A stretch of 64,000 nt of DNA from contig CAWGJS010000008.1 of NCBI GenBank assembly GCA_963822955.1, positions 248,001 to 312,000 of the forward strand, read 5' to 3'. Positions 20,399 to 29,530 of this stretch are shown piece after piece; position 1 is the stretch's first letter; every line of letters starts with the position of its first letter. This stretch comes from JAJYUU01 sp963822955 (GTDB taxonomy: Bacteria > Actinomycetota > Actinomycetes > Streptosporangiales > Streptosporangiaceae). A program made the translations under genes and the position numbers. The notes under the pieces were generated by a model. It was not told the origin of the DNA and ran no database searches. It saw nothing but the letters and a program-made list of their open reading frames with translations.

Positions 20399-20932
20399 AC
20401 CGATCGAGACGACCTGCTGGCCATGATCAGGGAGCTCGCCGTCGTCCACGGCGAAGTGATCTTGTCCTCCGGGCAGCCCGCCGACTGGTACATCGACCTC
20501 CGGCGGGTCCTGCTCGACGGCCGGGCGGCTCCGCTGGCTGGCCGCGTCATGCTCGACATCACCGCGTCTTTGTCTTATGACGCTGTTGGCGGCCTGACCC
20601 TCGGCGCGGATCCGGTCGCCACGGCTATGCTGCACGCCGCTGCCGCGCGCGGCCGGAAGCTGGACGCCTTCGTCGTCCGCAAGACGGAGAAGGCTCACGG
20701 CCTGCAGCGCAGGATCGAGGGTCCCGACGTCGCGGGCCGGCGCGTCCTCGCTGTGGAGGACACCTCGACCACTGGCGGCTCGGTGCTGACTGCCGTTGAT
20801 GCGCTCCAGGAAGCAGGCGCCGAGGTCGTCGGGGTCGCTGTTGTCGTCGAGCGGGGCGCCCGGCCGAAGATAACCGAGCGAGGACTGCCGTACCTGCCTG
20901 CGTTCGAGCTAGCCGATCTCCGCCTGCGCTGA
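20396..20932 (+). CDS. pyrE: Orotate phosphoribosyltransferase
   Basis: PyrE converts orotate and PRPP to OMP in pyrimidine synthesis. The 178-residue protein has the substrate-binding start ILSSGQPADWYIDLRR, the TLGADPVATAML core, the flexible-loop lysines in VRKTEKAHGLQRRIEG, and PRPP motif VLAVEDTSTTGGS. I choose GTG 20396, not the track start at 20312, because conserved sequence begins TDRDDLLAMIREL and the upstream extension is Pro/Ala-rich. Confidence 0.95.
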   Translation: MTDRDDLLAMIRELAVVHGEVILSSGQPADWYIDLRRVLLDGRAAPLAGRVMLDITASLSYDAVGGLTLGADPVATAMLHAAAARGRKLDAFVVRKTEKAHGLQRRIEGPDVAGRRVLAVEDTSTTGGSVLTAVDALQEAGAEVVGVAVVVERGARPKITERGLPYLPAFELADLRLR

Positions 20933-20976
20933 CGACTGTGGCCTGAATAGGCGTGGCATGCCGCGCCAGCGGCCCG

Positions 20977-21102
20977 TCAGTGCTGCGAAAACATGTTCAG
21001 TGCGAAGGCCCCGACGAACAGCAGCATTAAAACCGTGACCGACAGCACCGCAAAGCCGACATAATGCCGACGACTGGCTGGGTCCGCGTCATGGTGTCCC
21101 AT
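20977..21102 (-). CDS. Small single-span membrane protein (41 aa)
   Basis: A 41-residue frame reads MGHHDADPASRRHYVGF, then a hydrophobic span (AVLSVTVLMLLFVGAFAL) and the end NMFSQH. The charged/His-rich N-terminus, single helix and sensible stop argue for a real gene. TAGTGT lies 6 nt before the ATG at 21102, matching the leaderless promoters elsewhere here. It lies opposite in strand between pyrE and fba. Function is unknown. Confidence 0.65.
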   Translation of the reverse strand: MGHHDADPASRRHYVGFAVLSVTVLMLLFVGAFALNMFSQH

Positions 21103-21240
21103 GCCAGCACACTAGACCTGTCACCGTCTCCTGCTCGGTAATGCAGTGCAACTCGGCCTGGCGGACTTGGGCGCGCCGGCCGCCTCCGCAATACTGAAAC
21201 CAGTGATGAAGCCTGACTTAGCAGGAGAGGATTCCGCGCC

Positions 21241-22263
21241 ATGCCGATCGCGACGCCCGAGGTCTACGCGCAGATGCTGGACCGGGCTAAGGAGCAGGGC
21301 TTCGCCTACCCGGCTATCAACGTGACCTCCAGCCAGACGCTGAACGCCGCCCTTCGCGGCTTCGCTGATGCCGGGAGTGACGGCATCGTCCAGGTGTCCA
21401 CCGGCGGCGCGGAGTACCTGTCCGGCGCCAAGGTCAAGGACATGGTGACCGGCGCGGTGGCGCTGGCGGAGTTCGCCCGCACGGTGGCGGCAAAGTACCC
21501 GGTCAACATCGCCCTGCACACCGACCACTGCCCGAAGGACAAGCTCGACAGCTATGTGCGCCCGCTGCTGCAGATCTCGAAGGAGCGTGTAGCCAGGGGC
21601 GTGGATCCGCTGTTCCAGTCGCACATGTGGGATGGCTCGGCCATACCGCTTCCGGAGAACCTGCAGATAGCCGCCGAGCTGCTCCGCGAGTGCGCGGCCG
21701 CGCACGTGGTGCTGGAGCTGGAGATCGGCGTTGTCGGCGGCGAGGAAGACGGCGTCGTCGGTGCGCTGAACGAGAAGCTCTACAGCACGCCGGAGGACGC
21801 ACTCGCGACCGCGGAGGTGCTTGGCCTGGGCGAGCAGGGCCGCTACATGCTGGCCGCCACCTTCGGCAACGTGCACGGCGTCTACAAGCCGGGCCACGTC
21901 AAGCTGAGGCCGGCGATCCTGAAGGAGATCCAGGAGGCGGTCGGCGCGAGGTATGGCGTGCAGAAGCCGTTCAACCTGGTCTTCCACGGCGGCTCCGGGT
22001 CCGATCTGGCCGACATCAGGGACGCGATCGGCTACGGCGTGGTCAAGATGAACGTGGACACCGACACCCAGTACGCATTCACCAGGCCGGTTGCCGGGTA
22101 CATGTTCGCCCACTATGACGGCGTGCTCAAGATCGACGGCGAGGTCGGCGACAAGAAGGCTTACGACCCGCGCTCCTGGGGCAAGGCCGCCGAGGAGGGC
22201 ATGGCCGCCAGGGTCGTGCACGCGTGCGACGACCTGATGTCGGCCGGCAAGCAGATGGGCTGA
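21241..22263 (+). CDS. fba: Class II fructose-bisphosphate aldolase
   Basis: The 340-residue zinc-dependent aldolase cleaves fructose 1,6-bisphosphate in glycolysis and gluconeogenesis. Visible features are ALHTDHCPKDK (catalytic Asp and metal-binding His), the ELEIGVVGGEEDGV segment, FGNVHGVYKPGHV with metal-binding His, the phosphate loop VFHGGSGS, and GVVKMNVDTDTQYA. RBS AGGAGAGG precedes the ATG by about 11 nt. DUF3151 follows 73 bp later, and the pairing fba-DUF3151-purA is common in actinobacteria. Confidence 0.97.
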   Translation: MPIATPEVYAQMLDRAKEQGFAYPAINVTSSQTLNAALRGFADAGSDGIVQVSTGGAEYLSGAKVKDMVTGAVALAEFARTVAAKYPVNIALHTDHCPKDKLDSYVRPLLQISKERVARGVDPLFQSHMWDGSAIPLPENLQIAAELLRECAAAHVVLELEIGVVGGEEDGVVGALNEKLYSTPEDALATAEVLGLGEQGRYMLAATFGNVHGVYKPGHVKLRPAILKEIQEAVGARYGVQKPFNLVFHGGSGSDLADIRDAIGYGVVKMNVDTDTQYAFTRPVAGYMFAHYDGVLKIDGEVGDKKAYDPRSWGKAAEEGMAARVVHACDDLMSAGKQMG

Positions 22264-22336
22264 GCCAGCGCATCCGGTGGCCGGCTAACGGTGGCCGGCT
22301 GAACGGCAGCCAGCCTGCTGGCGGCAGGATGATCGC

Positions 22337-22747
22337 ATGACGCACGAGAATCTGCTGGGCGGCCCGCCCGAGACGCTCCTCCCGATGAACCCTGAGGCTT
22401 CCGCTGCCCTGGCGAGCAATGACCCGGTGGACGTCGCGGCGCGGTTCCCGGCCTACTGCGCCGCCTGGGCGGCACTCGCGGAGCGGGCGATGGCGGCAGG
22501 CGAGCCGGTCACGGCCTACGCCTTCGCCCGGACCGGCTACCACCGCGGCCTCGACCAGCTGCGCCGGGCAGGCTGGCACGGCCACGGGCCGGTTCCCTGG
22601 GAACACGAGCCCAACCAGGGGTTCCTGCGGTCGCTGCACGCCCTCGGCGTGGCGGCGGCAGCAATCGGCGAGGACGACGAGGCTGCCCGCTGCCGGGAGT
22701 TCCTGGCTGACTCCAGCCCGGCCGCCGTCGCCGCACTCGGGGCCTAG
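22337..22747 (+). CDS. DUF3151 family protein
   Basis: The 136-residue cytosolic helical protein carries the DUF3151 features ENLLGGPPETLLP, PVTAYAFARTGYHRGLDQLRRAGW and GPVPWEHEPNQGFLRSLHAL. The family is actinobacterial and uncharacterised. CAGGAT lies 6 nt before the ATG with no RBS, so the transcript may be leaderless. Confidence 0.88.
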   Translation: MTHENLLGGPPETLLPMNPEASAALASNDPVDVAARFPAYCAAWAALAERAMAAGEPVTAYAFARTGYHRGLDQLRRAGWHGHGPVPWEHEPNQGFLRSLHALGVAAAAIGEDDEAARCREFLADSSPAAVAALGA

Positions 22748-22881
22748 TTCTGGGCTTACTCGCGCCTGGCCGTGAAGCTGGCTCCGGTAGGCTCCAGTTG
22801 CAAGAGCCCCTTGCCGCGCTTGCATTTCCCCGCAATGACGTTGGCCTGGGGCTTTCGTTCTGTTACGGAAGGACCGATCAC

Positions 22882-24165
22882 ATGCCTGCCATCGTGATCG
22901 TCGGCGCGCAATGGGGCGATGAGGGCAAGGGCAAGGCCACTGACCTGCTTGGCGACCGCGTCGACTACGTCGTCCGCTACCAGGGCGGTAACAACGCCGG
23001 GCATACCGTTGTCATCGGCGACGAAAGCTACGCCCTGCACCTGCTGCCATCGGGCGCACTCTCCGACCATGCGATCTCGGTCATCGGCAATGGCGTCGTC
23101 ATCAATCCCGAGGTGCTGCTTGCCGAGATCGACGGCCTGACCCAACGCGGCGTCTGGAACGACCAGCTGCTGATCTCGGCCGACGCGCACCTGATCATGC
23201 CGCACCATGTAGCGCTGGATAAGGTCACCGAGCGCTACCTCGGCGATGCGCGGATCGGCACCACCGGGCGCGGGATCGGGCCCGCGTACGCCGACAAAGC
23301 AGCCAGGGTGGGGATCCGGGTGCAGGACCTGTTCGACCCCGGCATCCTGCGGCAGAAGCTCGACCTCGCGCTCCGGGAAAAGAACCAGTTGCTGACAAAG
23401 GTATATAACCGGCGCGGCATCGACGCCGAGGCGGTCACCGAGCAGTATCTGGGCTACGCCGGCCGTCTCGGCCGCTATGTCGCCGACACCGGGCTCGTGC
23501 TCAACAAGGCGCTGGACGAGGGCCGGGTCGTGCTCCTGGAGGGCGCGCAGGCGACGCTGCTGGACGTCGATCACGGCACCTACCCATTCGTGACCTCATC
23601 CTCTCCGACCGCCGGCGGCGCCTGCGCGGGCTCCGGCGTCGGCCCGACCCGGATCACGAAGGTGATGGGCATCCTCAAGGCCTACACCACGAGGGTCGGG
23701 TCCGGCCCGTTCCCCACCGAGCTGACCGACGACCGCGGCGAGTGGCTCCGGAAGGCGGGCGGGGAGTACGGGACGACCACCGGCAGGCCCCGCCGGACCG
23801 GATGGCTGGACGCGGTCATCGCCCGGTACGCCACGAGGGTGAACGGCCTGACCGACTACTTCATCACCAAGCTCGACATCCTGTCGGGGCTGGACAAGGT
23901 GCCCGTCTGCGTCGCCTACGACGTACATGGCAAGCGCTACGACGAAATGCCGATGACGCAGACCGACTTCCATCACGCGGTGCCGGTCTACGAGTACCTG
24001 GACGGCTGGTGGGAGGACATCTCCGCGGCCAGGGAGCTCGCCGACCTGCCGAAGAACGCGCAGGCCTACGTCCGGGCCGTCGAGGACATGATCGGCGCGC
24101 CGGTCAGCGCCATCGGCGTCGGACCGCGGCGCGACCAGACCGTGCAGCTGCGCGAGGTCCTGTAG
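22882..24165 (+). CDS. purA: Adenylosuccinate synthetase
   Basis: PurA joins IMP and aspartate with GTP to adenylosuccinate. The 427-residue protein begins MPAIVIVGAQWGDEGKGKATDLLG, the GTP-binding P-loop type start. It contains NNAGHTVVIGD, TTGRGIGPAYADKAAR, LEGAQATLLDVDHGTYPFVTSS and TTTGRPRRTGWLD. ATG 22882 is chosen because RBS ACGGAAGGA is just upstream and the P-loop follows at once. purD begins 20 bp later. Confidence 0.98.
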   Translation: MPAIVIVGAQWGDEGKGKATDLLGDRVDYVVRYQGGNNAGHTVVIGDESYALHLLPSGALSDHAISVIGNGVVINPEVLLAEIDGLTQRGVWNDQLLISADAHLIMPHHVALDKVTERYLGDARIGTTGRGIGPAYADKAARVGIRVQDLFDPGILRQKLDLALREKNQLLTKVYNRRGIDAEAVTEQYLGYAGRLGRYVADTGLVLNKALDEGRVVLLEGAQATLLDVDHGTYPFVTSSSPTAGGACAGSGVGPTRITKVMGILKAYTTRVGSGPFPTELTDDRGEWLRKAGGEYGTTTGRPRRTGWLDAVIARYATRVNGLTDYFITKLDILSGLDKVPVCVAYDVHGKRYDEMPMTQTDFHHAVPVYEYLDGWWEDISAARELADLPKNAQAYVRAVEDMIGAPVSAIGVGPRRDQTVQLREVL

Positions 24166-24172
24166 CCGCCGG

Positions 24173-24188
24173 TAGGCTCGGCGCCGTG
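24173..24188 (+). promoter_or_regulatory. Probable leaderless promoter of purD
   Basis: TAGGCT (24173-24178) lies 7 nt before GTG 24186, just after the purA stop. The surrounding GGTAGGCTCGG is the same as at pyrE, and no RBS is visible. Confidence 0.6.
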
Positions 24189-25448
24189 CGGGTACTCGTC
24201 CTCGGCTCGGGCGGCCGCGAGCACGCGCTCGCCCGGTCCCTGTCGCTCGACCCTGCGGTCAGCGAGCTGCACGCCGCGCCCGGCAACCCGGGCATCGGCC
24301 AGCTCGCCGAGCTGCACAGGGTCAATCCGGCTGACCCCGCTCAGGTGACGGCGCTGGCTGCCAGGACGGCCGCGGACCTGGTGGTGATCGGCCCGGAGGC
24401 CCCCCTGGTCGCGGGCGTGGCCGACGCGCTGCGGGCGGCGGGCGTCCGGTGCTTCGGGCCGGACCAGCGCGCGGCGATGATCGAGGGCTCGAAGTCATTC
24501 GCCAAGCAGGTGATGATCGCGGCTGGTGTGCCGACGGCCGCCGCCCGCACCTGCCGCACCGGGGCGGAGGCGGACGCTGCGCTGGACGCGTTCGGCCCGC
24601 CCTACGTGGTGAAGGCGGACGGCCTGGCCGCGGGCAAGGGCGTGGTCGTCACCAGCGACCGCGCCGAGGCCGTCCGCCACGCCACGGACTGCGGCGCCGT
24701 CGTGATCGAGGAATTCCTCGACGGCCCAGAGGTATCGGTCTTCGCCCTGGCCGACGGCCAGGGCGCCGTCGCGCTGCTGCCGGCCCAGGATTACAAGCGG
24801 GCATACGACGGGAACGCCGGCCCCAACACCGGCGGCATGGGCGCCTATACGCCGCTGCCCTGGGCACCCGCGGACCTCGCCGAGCAGACTCTCGCCACCG
24901 TGGTGCAGCCGACCCTGGCCGAGCTGGCACGCCGTGGCACGCCGTTCACCGGCCTGCTCTATGCCGGGCTGAGCCTGACCTCGCACGGCATCAGGGTGGT
25001 GGAGTTCAACGCCCGGTTCGGCGACCCTGAGGCGCAGGTCGTGCTGGACCGGCTCGAGATCCCGCTCGGTGGCCTGCTGGCCGCCGCGGCCTCCAGCGAC
25101 CTGGCGGCCGCGGGCAAGCTGACCTGGGCGCCAGGCGCCGCTATGACAGTGGTCCTCGCTGCCGAGGGATACCCAGCTGCCCCGGTCGGCGGGGATGCGA
25201 TCGACGGCATTGACGAGGCAGGCCTCGTTCCCGGCAGTTATGTCCTTCAGGCCGGAACCTCGAGCGACAGCTCGGGGCGGCTCACCGCCAGCGGCGGGCG
25301 CGTCCTCAACATCGTCGGGACCGGTCCGGACCTGGCGGCCGCTCGGGCGAACGCCTACCAGGCCGCCAGCCGGATCCGGATGCGCGGCGGCTGGTATCGC
25401 ACGGACATCGCTGCCGGGCTTGCGCCCGGCATCCGCCCGAGTACGTGA
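24186..25448 (+). CDS. purD: Phosphoribosylamine-glycine ligase (GAR synthetase)
   Basis: PurD makes GAR from phosphoribosylamine, glycine and ATP. The 420-residue protein starts with VLVLGSGGREHALARSLS and shows ATP-grasp features: PPYVVKADGLAAGKGVVVT, IEEFLDGPEVSVFAL, NAGPNTGGMGAYTPLP and VEFNARFGDPEAQVVL. GTG 24186 is the correct start; the frame upstream overlaps purA with no homology. The gene is downstream of purA and 132 bp before purB. Confidence 0.97.
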   Translation: MRVLVLGSGGREHALARSLSLDPAVSELHAAPGNPGIGQLAELHRVNPADPAQVTALAARTAADLVVIGPEAPLVAGVADALRAAGVRCFGPDQRAAMIEGSKSFAKQVMIAAGVPTAAARTCRTGAEADAALDAFGPPYVVKADGLAAGKGVVVTSDRAEAVRHATDCGAVVIEEFLDGPEVSVFALADGQGAVALLPAQDYKRAYDGNAGPNTGGMGAYTPLPWAPADLAEQTLATVVQPTLAELARRGTPFTGLLYAGLSLTSHGIRVVEFNARFGDPEAQVVLDRLEIPLGGLLAAAASSDLAAAGKLTWAPGAAMTVVLAAEGYPAAPVGGDAIDGIDEAGLVPGSYVLQAGTSSDSSGRLTASGGRVLNIVGTGPDLAAARANAYQAASRIRMRGGWYRTDIAAGLAPGIRPST

Positions 25449-25580
25449 CCGGCGGAGCGGCCGCGACCGAACCTGCCGCGCGGCGGGCTGGCTACCGGCG
25501 GCCAGCCCTGGTCCCCCGCCTGGCCCGGTGACCGGCGGGCGGGGCAAGCTGGCCGGCGCAGATGCGGCAGGATAGTTGAG

Positions 25581-26888
25581 GTGATAGACCGCTACACGCT
25601 GCCGGAGATGGGCCACGTCTGGAGCGAGGCGCACAAGTACGAGCTCTGGTGCCAGGTGGAGACGCTCGTGCTCGCCGCGCACGCCCGAGCCGGCACCGTG
25701 CCGGAGGAAGCAGTCGCTCCGGTAGCCGCTGCCCCGCCGCCGACGCCTGAGGCGGTGGCCGCCCTGGAGCTGGTCACCGGGCATGACGTGATCGCATTCC
25801 TGTCGGCGTGGGCCAACAACACCACGCCCCGCGACGCCGCCGCCTGGGTCCATTACGGCATGACCTCCTCAGACCTGCTGGACACCGCACTGGCCCTGCA
25901 GCTGGCCGAGTCCACAGACTTGCTGACCGCCAGGTGCGACAAGCTGCTGCACGTGCTCCGCGAGCACGCGCTCGCGCACCGGACCACGCTGCGGGTCGGC
26001 CGCACGCATGGCATTCACGCCGAGCCAGACGTGTGGGGGCACCGGGTCGCCGACTTCGCCTTTGCCGTTCACCGGTGCCGCGACCGGCTGCTGCGCGCCC
26101 GCCTGTCGGTGGCGGTCGGCAAGCTGTCCGGGCCAGTCGGGACGTACTCCAACATCGACCCGGACATCGAGGCCGAGGTGCTCACCGAACTCGGGCTCCG
26201 CCCGGCCGACGTCTCCACCCAGGTTGTGCTGCGGGACGGGATCGCCGAGTGGGTGAGCGTCCTCGCCCTGATCGCCAGTGTGTGCGACGCCATCGCGCTC
26301 GAGATCCGGCACGGCCAGCGAACGGAAGTGGCGGAACTGGCCGAGCCGTTCAGCACGGGCCAGAAGGGCTCGTCGGCGATGCCGCACAAGAAGAACCCGG
26401 TCCGGGCTGAGCGGATCAGCGGCCTGGCCCGCATCGTGCGGGCACAGGTCGTCCCGGTCATGGAGGGCATCGCGCTGTGGCACGAGCGTGATATCTCTCA
26501 CTCCTCGACCGAGCGGATCGCGCTGCCGGATGCCGCGATCGCGACGGATTTCGTGCTGGAGCAGACCACCGCAGTGATGGACGGCCTCATCGTCGACCCG
26601 GCCCGCATGCTGGCCAACCTGGAGTCAAGCCACGGGCTCATTTACACCTCGGCCGTGCTGCTTGAGCTAGTGGCGGCCGGGATGTCGCGGGAGGAGGCGT
26701 ACGCTCTGGTTCAGGGCGCGGCGATGGAGACCTGGCAGTCTGGTGTGCCGTTCCGCGAGACCCTGCGCAAGCACGCGGCGGTCCGCGGCCAGGAACTCGA
26801 CGAGGCCAGGCTCGACGATGTGTCCACGCCGGAGCGCTACGTCCGCCGGCTCAGCGGCGTCTTCGACCGGCTGGAGAAGCTCGCGTGA
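25581..26888 (+). CDS. purB: Adenylosuccinate lyase
   Basis: PurB splits SAICAR and adenylosuccinate, releasing fumarate. The 435-residue enzyme has YGMTSSDLLDTALALQL, the GRTHGIHAEP loop with catalytic His, and the superfamily signature GSSAMPHKKNPVRAE with the mobile-loop catalytic Ser. The start is GTG 25581. Its last four bases overlap the purC GTG (GTGA), giving translational coupling. Confidence 0.98.
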   Translation: MIDRYTLPEMGHVWSEAHKYELWCQVETLVLAAHARAGTVPEEAVAPVAAAPPPTPEAVAALELVTGHDVIAFLSAWANNTTPRDAAAWVHYGMTSSDLLDTALALQLAESTDLLTARCDKLLHVLREHALAHRTTLRVGRTHGIHAEPDVWGHRVADFAFAVHRCRDRLLRARLSVAVGKLSGPVGTYSNIDPDIEAEVLTELGLRPADVSTQVVLRDGIAEWVSVLALIASVCDAIALEIRHGQRTEVAELAEPFSTGQKGSSAMPHKKNPVRAERISGLARIVRAQVVPVMEGIALWHERDISHSSTERIALPDAAIATDFVLEQTTAVMDGLIVDPARMLANLESSHGLIYTSAVLLELVAAGMSREEAYALVQGAAMETWQSGVPFRETLRKHAAVRGQELDEARLDDVSTPERYVRRLSGVFDRLEKLA

Positions 26889-27772
26889 CGGCTGCCGGCA
26901 GCGCCGACCCGGCCGATACTGCGGGCTTGCGGCACCTGTACTCAGGCAAGGTCCGTGAGCTGTACCAGACCGCAAGCGGCGTGCTGCTGCTCGTCGCCAC
27001 GGACCGCATATCTGCCTTTGACTATGTGCTGGCCACGCCCATCCCGGAGAAGGGCAAAATTCTCACCCAACTTTCCGCCTGGTGGTTCGACCGGCTTACT
27101 GACATCGTCCCGAATCACCTCGTTGACGCGCCAATTCCGGCCGAGTTCGCCGGCCGGACACTGGCCTGCCTGCCGCTATCGATGGTGCCGGTGGAGTGCG
27201 TGGCGCGCGGCTACCTGTCCGGAACCGGACTGGCGGACTACCGCCGGGACGGGGCCGTCGCCGGGATCACACTGCCGGCCGGGCTGACCGACGGGGCCAG
27301 GCTGCCCGCAGCGGTCTTCGACCCGGACACCAAGGCTCCCCGCGGCCAGCATGACGAGAATCTCACCAGGACCGGCCTCGTCGCGCTCGTCGGCGAGCAG
27401 ACCGCCGCGGAGCTGGAGCGGATCACGCTGGCCGTCTACCAGCGGGGCGCTGACCTGGCGGCCGAGCGCGGCATCATCGTCGCCGACACCAAGATCGAGC
27501 TCGGCTTCGACGAGAATGGCGCGCTGCGCCTGGGCGACGAGGTACTGACACCGGACTCGTCCCGATTCTGGCCGGCCGAATCCTGGCAGCCTGGCCGCAG
27601 CCAGGTCTCGTTTGACAAGCAGTTCGTCCGGGATTGGCTGACGTCTCCTGCCGCCCGCTGGGACCGCGGCAGCGGCGAGCCGCCCCCACCGTTGCCTGAT
27701 GATGTTGTCGAGCAGACCAGGCAGACGTACGTGACGGCGTTTGAGCGTATCACCGGCCTGCGCTGGCGCTGA
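26885..27772 (+). CDS. purC: SAICAR synthase (phosphoribosylaminoimidazole-succinocarboxamide synthase)
   Basis: PurC condenses CAIR with aspartate, directly before the PurB step. The 295-residue protein shows LYSGKVRELYQT, ATDRISAFDYVLATPIPEKG, VARGYLSGTGLADYRRDG, IIVADTKIELGFDENG and SFDKQFVRDWL, all standard PurC elements. The 4-bp overlap with purB makes this a tight pair for two consecutive steps. Confidence 0.98.
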   Translation: MTAAGSADPADTAGLRHLYSGKVRELYQTASGVLLLVATDRISAFDYVLATPIPEKGKILTQLSAWWFDRLTDIVPNHLVDAPIPAEFAGRTLACLPLSMVPVECVARGYLSGTGLADYRRDGAVAGITLPAGLTDGARLPAAVFDPDTKAPRGQHDENLTRTGLVALVGEQTAAELERITLAVYQRGADLAAERGIIVADTKIELGFDENGALRLGDEVLTPDSSRFWPAESWQPGRSQVSFDKQFVRDWLTSPAARWDRGSGEPPPPLPDDVVEQTRQTYVTAFERITGLRWR

Positions 27773-27816
27773 GAGCAGCAACCCCCCGCGGTCACTTAAT
27801 GAAGTCCTTTAGGTAC

Positions 27817-27876
27817 GTTACGTAACACTGTCGTCATGGCACGGGGGGCTCTGTAGCGGTGGAATACTTGACGTCA
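27817..27876. promoter_or_regulatory. Two short perfect palindromes upstream of murA
   Basis: GTTACGTAAC (27817-27826) and TGACGTCA (27869-27876) lie 51 bp apart in the 215-bp purC-murA spacer. Matching TAAC/CGTCA-type dyads suggest an operator, possibly for a TetR- or GntR-like protein. No regulator is identified. Confidence 0.35.
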
Positions 27877-27987
27877 CGACAAGCGGGTGGCCTTGACGAT
27901 GGTTGCCTGCCGACTGCATGGGCAGAGGGCCCGGGCATGCGCCTGGACTCCGGCACGATGCAGCTAACCGACGGGAGTTCCATCACG

Positions 27988-29268
27988 ATGACGAGCGGCC
28001 CAGAGACCCGCTATATCGTCCGCGGCGGCAACCCGCTTCAAGGAACTGTCTTCGTGCAAGGTGCTAAGAACGCCGCACTGAAGATGATCGCCGCGTCTCT
28101 GCTGGCGGAGAAGGGCCGCACGGTCCTGCGCAATGTCCCGGTGATCGAGGACGTGCGGCGAGCGGTCGAACTCGCGCAGGCCGTTGGTGCCGTGGTGAAG
28201 TTCCACGAGGCTGAGCGCACCCTTGTCGTTGATGCATCGGAGCTGAGCAGCTCGGTGCTGCCAGCCGAGATCGCCCGTCGGTTCCGCGCCTCGGTGCTGT
28301 TCGTGCCGGCCCTGCTGCACCGGCTCGGCGAGGCCACCATCGAGGGCATCGGGGGCTGCAACCTCGGCAGCCGTAACCTCGACTTCCACTACCGCGGCTT
28401 CGCCCGCCTCGGCGCGATCGTCGAAGAGGGCGAGACGGTCATCCACATCAAGGCCGACCGGATGCGCGGGGCGCACCTCTACCTAGACACGCCGTCACAC
28501 ACCGGCACCGAGAACCTGATCATGGCGGCGTCGCTGGCGCCGGGAACCACCATCATCGACAACACCGCGCTCGAGCCCGAGGTACTCGACGTGATCGCGT
28601 TCCTCACCAAGATGGGCGCTCGGATCACCGGCGGCGGGACAGGCTTCGTCACTGTCGAGGGCGTCGACGAGCTGACCGCCGTCGAGTACACGGTGATGGC
28701 CGACCGCATCGACGCCGGCGTGTTCGCCATGGCCGGCGCGATTACCGGCGGCGAGCTCAGCCTAGTCGGCGCCTCGCTCGAGCACTTCGGCGTCGCGCGC
28801 TGGAAGCTGGAGCAGATGGGCGTGGAGTTCGCCACCCACGGCGCGATCGTGCAGGTGCGGCGCGAGCGTCAGCTGCGCCCGATCAACGTGATCACCGACA
28901 CCTACCCCGGCTTCGCGACCGATCTGCAGTCGCCGATCATGGCGCTCAGCTGCCTGGCCGATGGCACCAGCTACATCCGGGAGACCATCTTCGACGGCCG
29001 GTACATGCTGGCCGAGGAGCTCGCCAAGATGGGCGCGAAGATCGAGGTGGCCGGGACCGCCGTGCTGGTGCACGGGCCCACGCCGCTGCATGGGTCCGAG
29101 GTCATCGCGCACGACCTGCGGTCGGGCGTGGCACTGATCCTGGCCGGGCTCGCGGCCGACGGCGAGACCGTAGTGGCCCCCGGCTACCTGATCGATCGCG
29201 GCCACGCCTCAGTTGCCTCCAGGCTCGCCACGCTCGGCGCCGACATCAGGTGCGAGGTCGTCGAGTAG
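27988..29268 (+). CDS. murA: UDP-N-acetylglucosamine 1-carboxyvinyltransferase
   Basis: MurA adds enolpyruvate to UDP-GlcNAc, the first committed step of peptidoglycan synthesis. From ATG 27988 (GGGAG 10 nt upstream) it has 426 residues. Key features are GAKNAALKMIAASLL with the substrate Lys-Asn, FRASVLFVPALL, the catalytic Cys loop in IEGIGGCNLGSRN, and ITDTYPGFATDLQSPIMAL with catalytic Asp. The frame opens earlier at 27859, but that 43-codon extension lacks homology. Fosfomycin targets this Cys, so the enzyme should be sensitive in principle. Confidence 0.93.
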   Translation: MTSGPETRYIVRGGNPLQGTVFVQGAKNAALKMIAASLLAEKGRTVLRNVPVIEDVRRAVELAQAVGAVVKFHEAERTLVVDASELSSSVLPAEIARRFRASVLFVPALLHRLGEATIEGIGGCNLGSRNLDFHYRGFARLGAIVEEGETVIHIKADRMRGAHLYLDTPSHTGTENLIMAASLAPGTTIIDNTALEPEVLDVIAFLTKMGARITGGGTGFVTVEGVDELTAVEYTVMADRIDAGVFAMAGAITGGELSLVGASLEHFGVARWKLEQMGVEFATHGAIVQVRRERQLRPINVITDTYPGFATDLQSPIMALSCLADGTSYIRETIFDGRYMLAEELAKMGAKIEVAGTAVLVHGPTPLHGSEVIAHDLRSGVALILAGLAADGETVVAPGYLIDRGHASVASRLATLGADIRCEVVE

Positions 29269-29293
29269 GGCCTGCCCGCTGCGGGGTCCCGGC

Positions 29294-29525
29294 TTACAGG
29301 GAGCGCTTCATCCCCTCGTGGGACGGAACGAAGCCGAGCCGCTGGTAGAACCGGTGCGCGTCCGTCTGCGATTTGTCACTGTTGAGCTGCACCAGACCGC
29401 AGCTGCGGCGCCGGGCCTCGTCGATCGCCCAGGCCATCATGGCTGGCCTGCCGACCCGCCAACAACCAGGATGTGGGCCGGGTCCGCGTCGATGGCCTCG
29501 AACGCTGTCCTGCCCTGAGAGGTCG
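29294..29525 (-). pseudogene. Degraded GNAT acetyltransferase
   Basis: The minus strand encodes the end of a GNAT enzyme (MMAWAIDEARRRSCG, LVQLNSDKSQTDAHRFYQ, RLGFVPSHEGMKRSL, stop at 29294). In another frame just before it (from about 29525) is an upstream GNAT piece, GRTAFEAIDADPAHILVV. Intact family members place about 40 residues with the acetyl-CoA loop between these pieces. Those residues are gone, the frame changes near 29450, and the N-terminus is cut off by the hisC 3' end. A functional enzyme is not expected. Confidence 0.8.
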
Positions 29526-29530
29526 CCTGC

